Shown: piece after piece, positions 62,349-64,000 of the stretch
How positions within the stretch are numbered: position 1 is the first letter of the stretch
Layout: each line of letters starts with the position of its first letter
Assembly: GCA_964536415.1 (NCBI GenBank)
Contig: CAZHXN010000007.1
Coordinates: 1 to 64,000, forward strand
Direction of reading: 5' to 3'
DNA from: Trichothermofontia sp964536415
Lineage (GTDB): Bacteria > Cyanobacteriota > Cyanobacteriia > B231
Length of the DNA: 64,000 nt
The notes under the pieces: model-generated
Seen by the model: only the letters and a program-made list of their open reading frames with translations
The model's database searches: none
Told to the model about the DNA's origin: nothing
Translations under genes and position numbers: made by a program

Positions 62349-63719
62349 ATGTCCTCCTTGTCTGCTTTAAAACAACCCGTACACGTGATCGGTGGTGGTC
62401 TCGCTGGCACTGAGGCAGCATGGCAACTGGCCCAGGCAGGTGTCCCGGTGATTCTGCACGAGATGCGCCCCCAACGCACCAGCCCCGCTCACCATACAGA
62501 TTATCTGGCTGAGTTGGTGTGTAGTAATTCCTTTGGTGCTCAGGCAAGCGATCGCGCGGCTGGACTCCTCCACGCAGAATTACGGCAGCTGGGATCAATC
62601 ATTATTCAAATGGCCGATCGCCATGCCGTCCCGGCGGGCGGTGCCTTGGCTGTTGATCGCGCCGTGTTTAGCCGGATGCTGACGGAAACCCTGGCCAACC
62701 ACCCTTTAATTGAGTTGCGCCGGGAAGAGGTGCGATCGCTGCCTGATGCAGGCATTGGGGTGTTAACCACGGGGCCGCTGACCAGTCCCGATCTCGCGGC
62801 AGCATTGCAACGGTTTACCGGCCAGGATTACCTGAGCTTCTTTGATGCGGCCAGTCCGATCGTCGTTGGGGAATCTATCGATCGCAGCATTGCCTTTTTT
62901 GCCTCCCGATATCAAAAGGGGGAAGCAGCCTATCTCAACTGTCCCCTCGATCGGGCGCAGTATCTCGCCTTCTGGCAAGCCCTCTGCACAGCGGAACAGG
63001 CGGAACTGAAGGACTTTGAACGGGAGACAGCGAAATTTTTTGAAGGCTGTTTACCGATCGAGGAAATGGCCCGTCGCGGCGAAGATACGATGCGCTATGG
63101 TCCCCTCAAACCCGTGGGGATTGAACTACCGGGAACCGGAGAACCGGGGAAGGGGAAATGGCCCTACGCGGTGGTACAACTGCGCCAAGAGGATCGGGCA
63201 GGGCACCTGTGGAATATGGTGGGGTTTCAAACCAATCTCCGGTGGGGGGAACAAACGCGGGTGTTTCGGATGATTCCGGGGTTAGAAAAGGCCGAATTCG
63301 TCCGAATGGGCGTAATGCACCGCAATACGTTCATCAATGCACCGGAATTGCTGCTGCCCACGTTGCAGTTCAAGCAACGTCCCACTCTCCTCGCGGCGGG
63401 GCAATTAATCGGCACGGAAGGATATACAGCGGCGGCGGCTGGAGGTTGGTTAGCAGGGATGAATGCGGCCCGCTTGGCCCAAGGATTACCGCCCGTCTCT
63501 TTGCCCAAGACGACGATGATGGGTGCCCTGTTCGACTTCATCAGCAGTGCCTCCCCGAAACATTTCCAACCCATGCCGCCCAATTTTGGCATTCTGCCCG
63601 ATCTCCCGCAACGGGTTCGAGATAAGCGCCAACGCTATGGCCAATACCGCGATCGCGCCCTTGCCGATCTAACCACTTGGCAGCGATCGACCCTCCCATC
63701 CCTAGTGGGTACAGCTTAG
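62349..63719 (+). CDS. trmFO: Methylenetetrahydrofolate-tRNA-(uracil-5-)-methyltransferase
   Basis: A 456-residue FAD- and folate-dependent enzyme that methylates U54 of tRNA to ribothymidine. The FAD motif is HVIGGGLAGTEAAWQLAQAG, followed by the family hallmark LAELVCSNSFGAQASDRAAG. The active-site Cys region and KGEAAYLNCPLDRAQYLAFW are typical. The C-terminus carries the FAD contact GYTAAAAGGWLAGMNAARLA. Full length, with ATG at 62349. Confidence 0.95.
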   Translation: MSSLSALKQPVHVIGGGLAGTEAAWQLAQAGVPVILHEMRPQRTSPAHHTDYLAELVCSNSFGAQASDRAAGLLHAELRQLGSIIIQMADRHAVPAGGALAVDRAVFSRMLTETLANHPLIELRREEVRSLPDAGIGVLTTGPLTSPDLAAALQRFTGQDYLSFFDAASPIVVGESIDRSIAFFASRYQKGEAAYLNCPLDRAQYLAFWQALCTAEQAELKDFERETAKFFEGCLPIEEMARRGEDTMRYGPLKPVGIELPGTGEPGKGKWPYAVVQLRQEDRAGHLWNMVGFQTNLRWGEQTRVFRMIPGLEKAEFVRMGVMHRNTFINAPELLLPTLQFKQRPTLLAAGQLIGTEGYTAAAAGGWLAGMNAARLAQGLPPVSLPKTTMMGALFDFISSASPKHFQPMPPNFGILPDLPQRVRDKRQRYGQYRDRALADLTTWQRSTLPSLVGTA

Positions 63720-63775
63720 TTGGGCAGCAGGGGTAACCCAGTTCAGCGGGAATAGCCGGGTTGCTGGCTGATGTT

Positions 63776-63796
63776 CAGACCGGGCTGGTTGGTCTG
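63776..63796. terminator. Possible stem-loop after trmFO
   Basis: CAGACC at 63776-63781 pairs with GGTCTG at 63791-63796 over a 9-base loop. No T-tract follows, so a terminator role is only possible. The last 200 bases hold another copy of the dispersed palindrome at 63854-63874. Confidence 0.4.
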
Positions 63797-64000
63797 TGAT
63801 CGCGTGGAGACAGGAGGGCAAGGATCAACGCCGGATGGCAGTTAGCCAAGCAAGGGAGCAGGCAGGATGCCCACAAGCAGGAGAAACCGTTTGCTGGCAG
63901 GATGTTTTGAACACTCACGATATCAACCCTTGCACTTTAGCCGGTGGGTAGCCTTTCTCTGTCTCCCTCCCCCCGCCCAAACTTGTCCGGAGGATTGATC

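Noticed and set aside
1..64000. tRNA, rRNA and CRISPR arrays
   Set aside because: No T-loop-like GGTTCRANTC sequences in gaps and no regularly spaced direct repeats with unique spacers were found by eye.
1..64000. Frequent GCGATCGC octamers as a local feature
   Set aside because: This is the genome-wide HIP1 repeat of many cyanobacteria and is useful only as a taxonomic hint.

Overview
The window is chromosomal DNA from a cyanobacterium. It carries oxygenic photosynthesis genes (psbN and psbH in their usual divergent arrangement, light-dependent protochlorophyllide reductase), the cyanobacterial fatty-aldehyde gene aar, a cyanobacterial-type glutamate-cysteine ligase, and many copies of the HIP1 octamer GCGATCGC. 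The coding sequence looks fairly GC-rich. Species or genus cannot be fixed from the sequence alone. No tRNA, rRNA, CRISPR array, prophage or intact insertion sequence was recognised.

Layout, left to right. 0.6-7.1 kb: a multi-domain response regulator, a proline-rich lipoprotein with PilP-like features, a group 3 sigma factor (sigF type), a phosphoribosyltransferase and a GPH-type sugar transporter. 7.3-18.1 kb: surE, an MBL-fold hydrolase, ribF, a MoxR ATPase, the ktrA/ktrB potassium system, a degenerate amidase-glucosaminidase, a DUF1232 protein and gcvT. 18.4-25.6 kb: a methyltransferase, a 1277-residue PAS/GAF histidine kinase, a membrane NACHT-type NTPase and an SRPBCC protein. 25.7-31.2 kb: a MazE/MazF-type toxin-antitoxin pair, dienelactone hydrolase, purN, a TPR protein, mtnA and a pentapeptide-HNH protein. 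31.7-36.8 kb: aar, a GT2 glycosyltransferase, a GT-C-like membrane protein and accA. 37.6-44.5 kb: folE, murA, a small coiled-coil protein, a Rieske (PaO-type) oxygenase, a zinc-ribbon protein and gatB. 44.8-49.6 kb: psbN, psbH, tatA, pth, two small conserved proteins, a RuvX-like nuclease and por. 50.5-63.7 kb: glcD, a DUF3887-like protein, tldD, an Rpn-type nuclease, gshA, an InrS-like metal sensor, a beta-barrel protein, sat, a caspase-like protein with a substituted catalytic dyad, and trmFO.

Most genes are housekeeping and stand alone or in short runs, as is usual in cyanobacteria. Functional pairs are ktrB-ktrA (potassium uptake), mazE-mazF, the histidine kinase followed by the NACHT protein, aar near accA (fatty acid supply and fatty aldehyde formation), psbH with tatA, and por.

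The most notable points are: aar without its usual upstream partner ado and separated from accA by two sugar-transfer genes; three enzymes with substituted catalytic residues (amidase His to Arg, HNH His to Tyr, caspase His/Cys to Tyr/Ser); an exact 54-bp sequence present in inverted orientation at 2-55 and 18301-18354; a dispersed palindromic repeat in many intergenic gaps; and a structured non-coding stretch at 57.18-57.35 kb.
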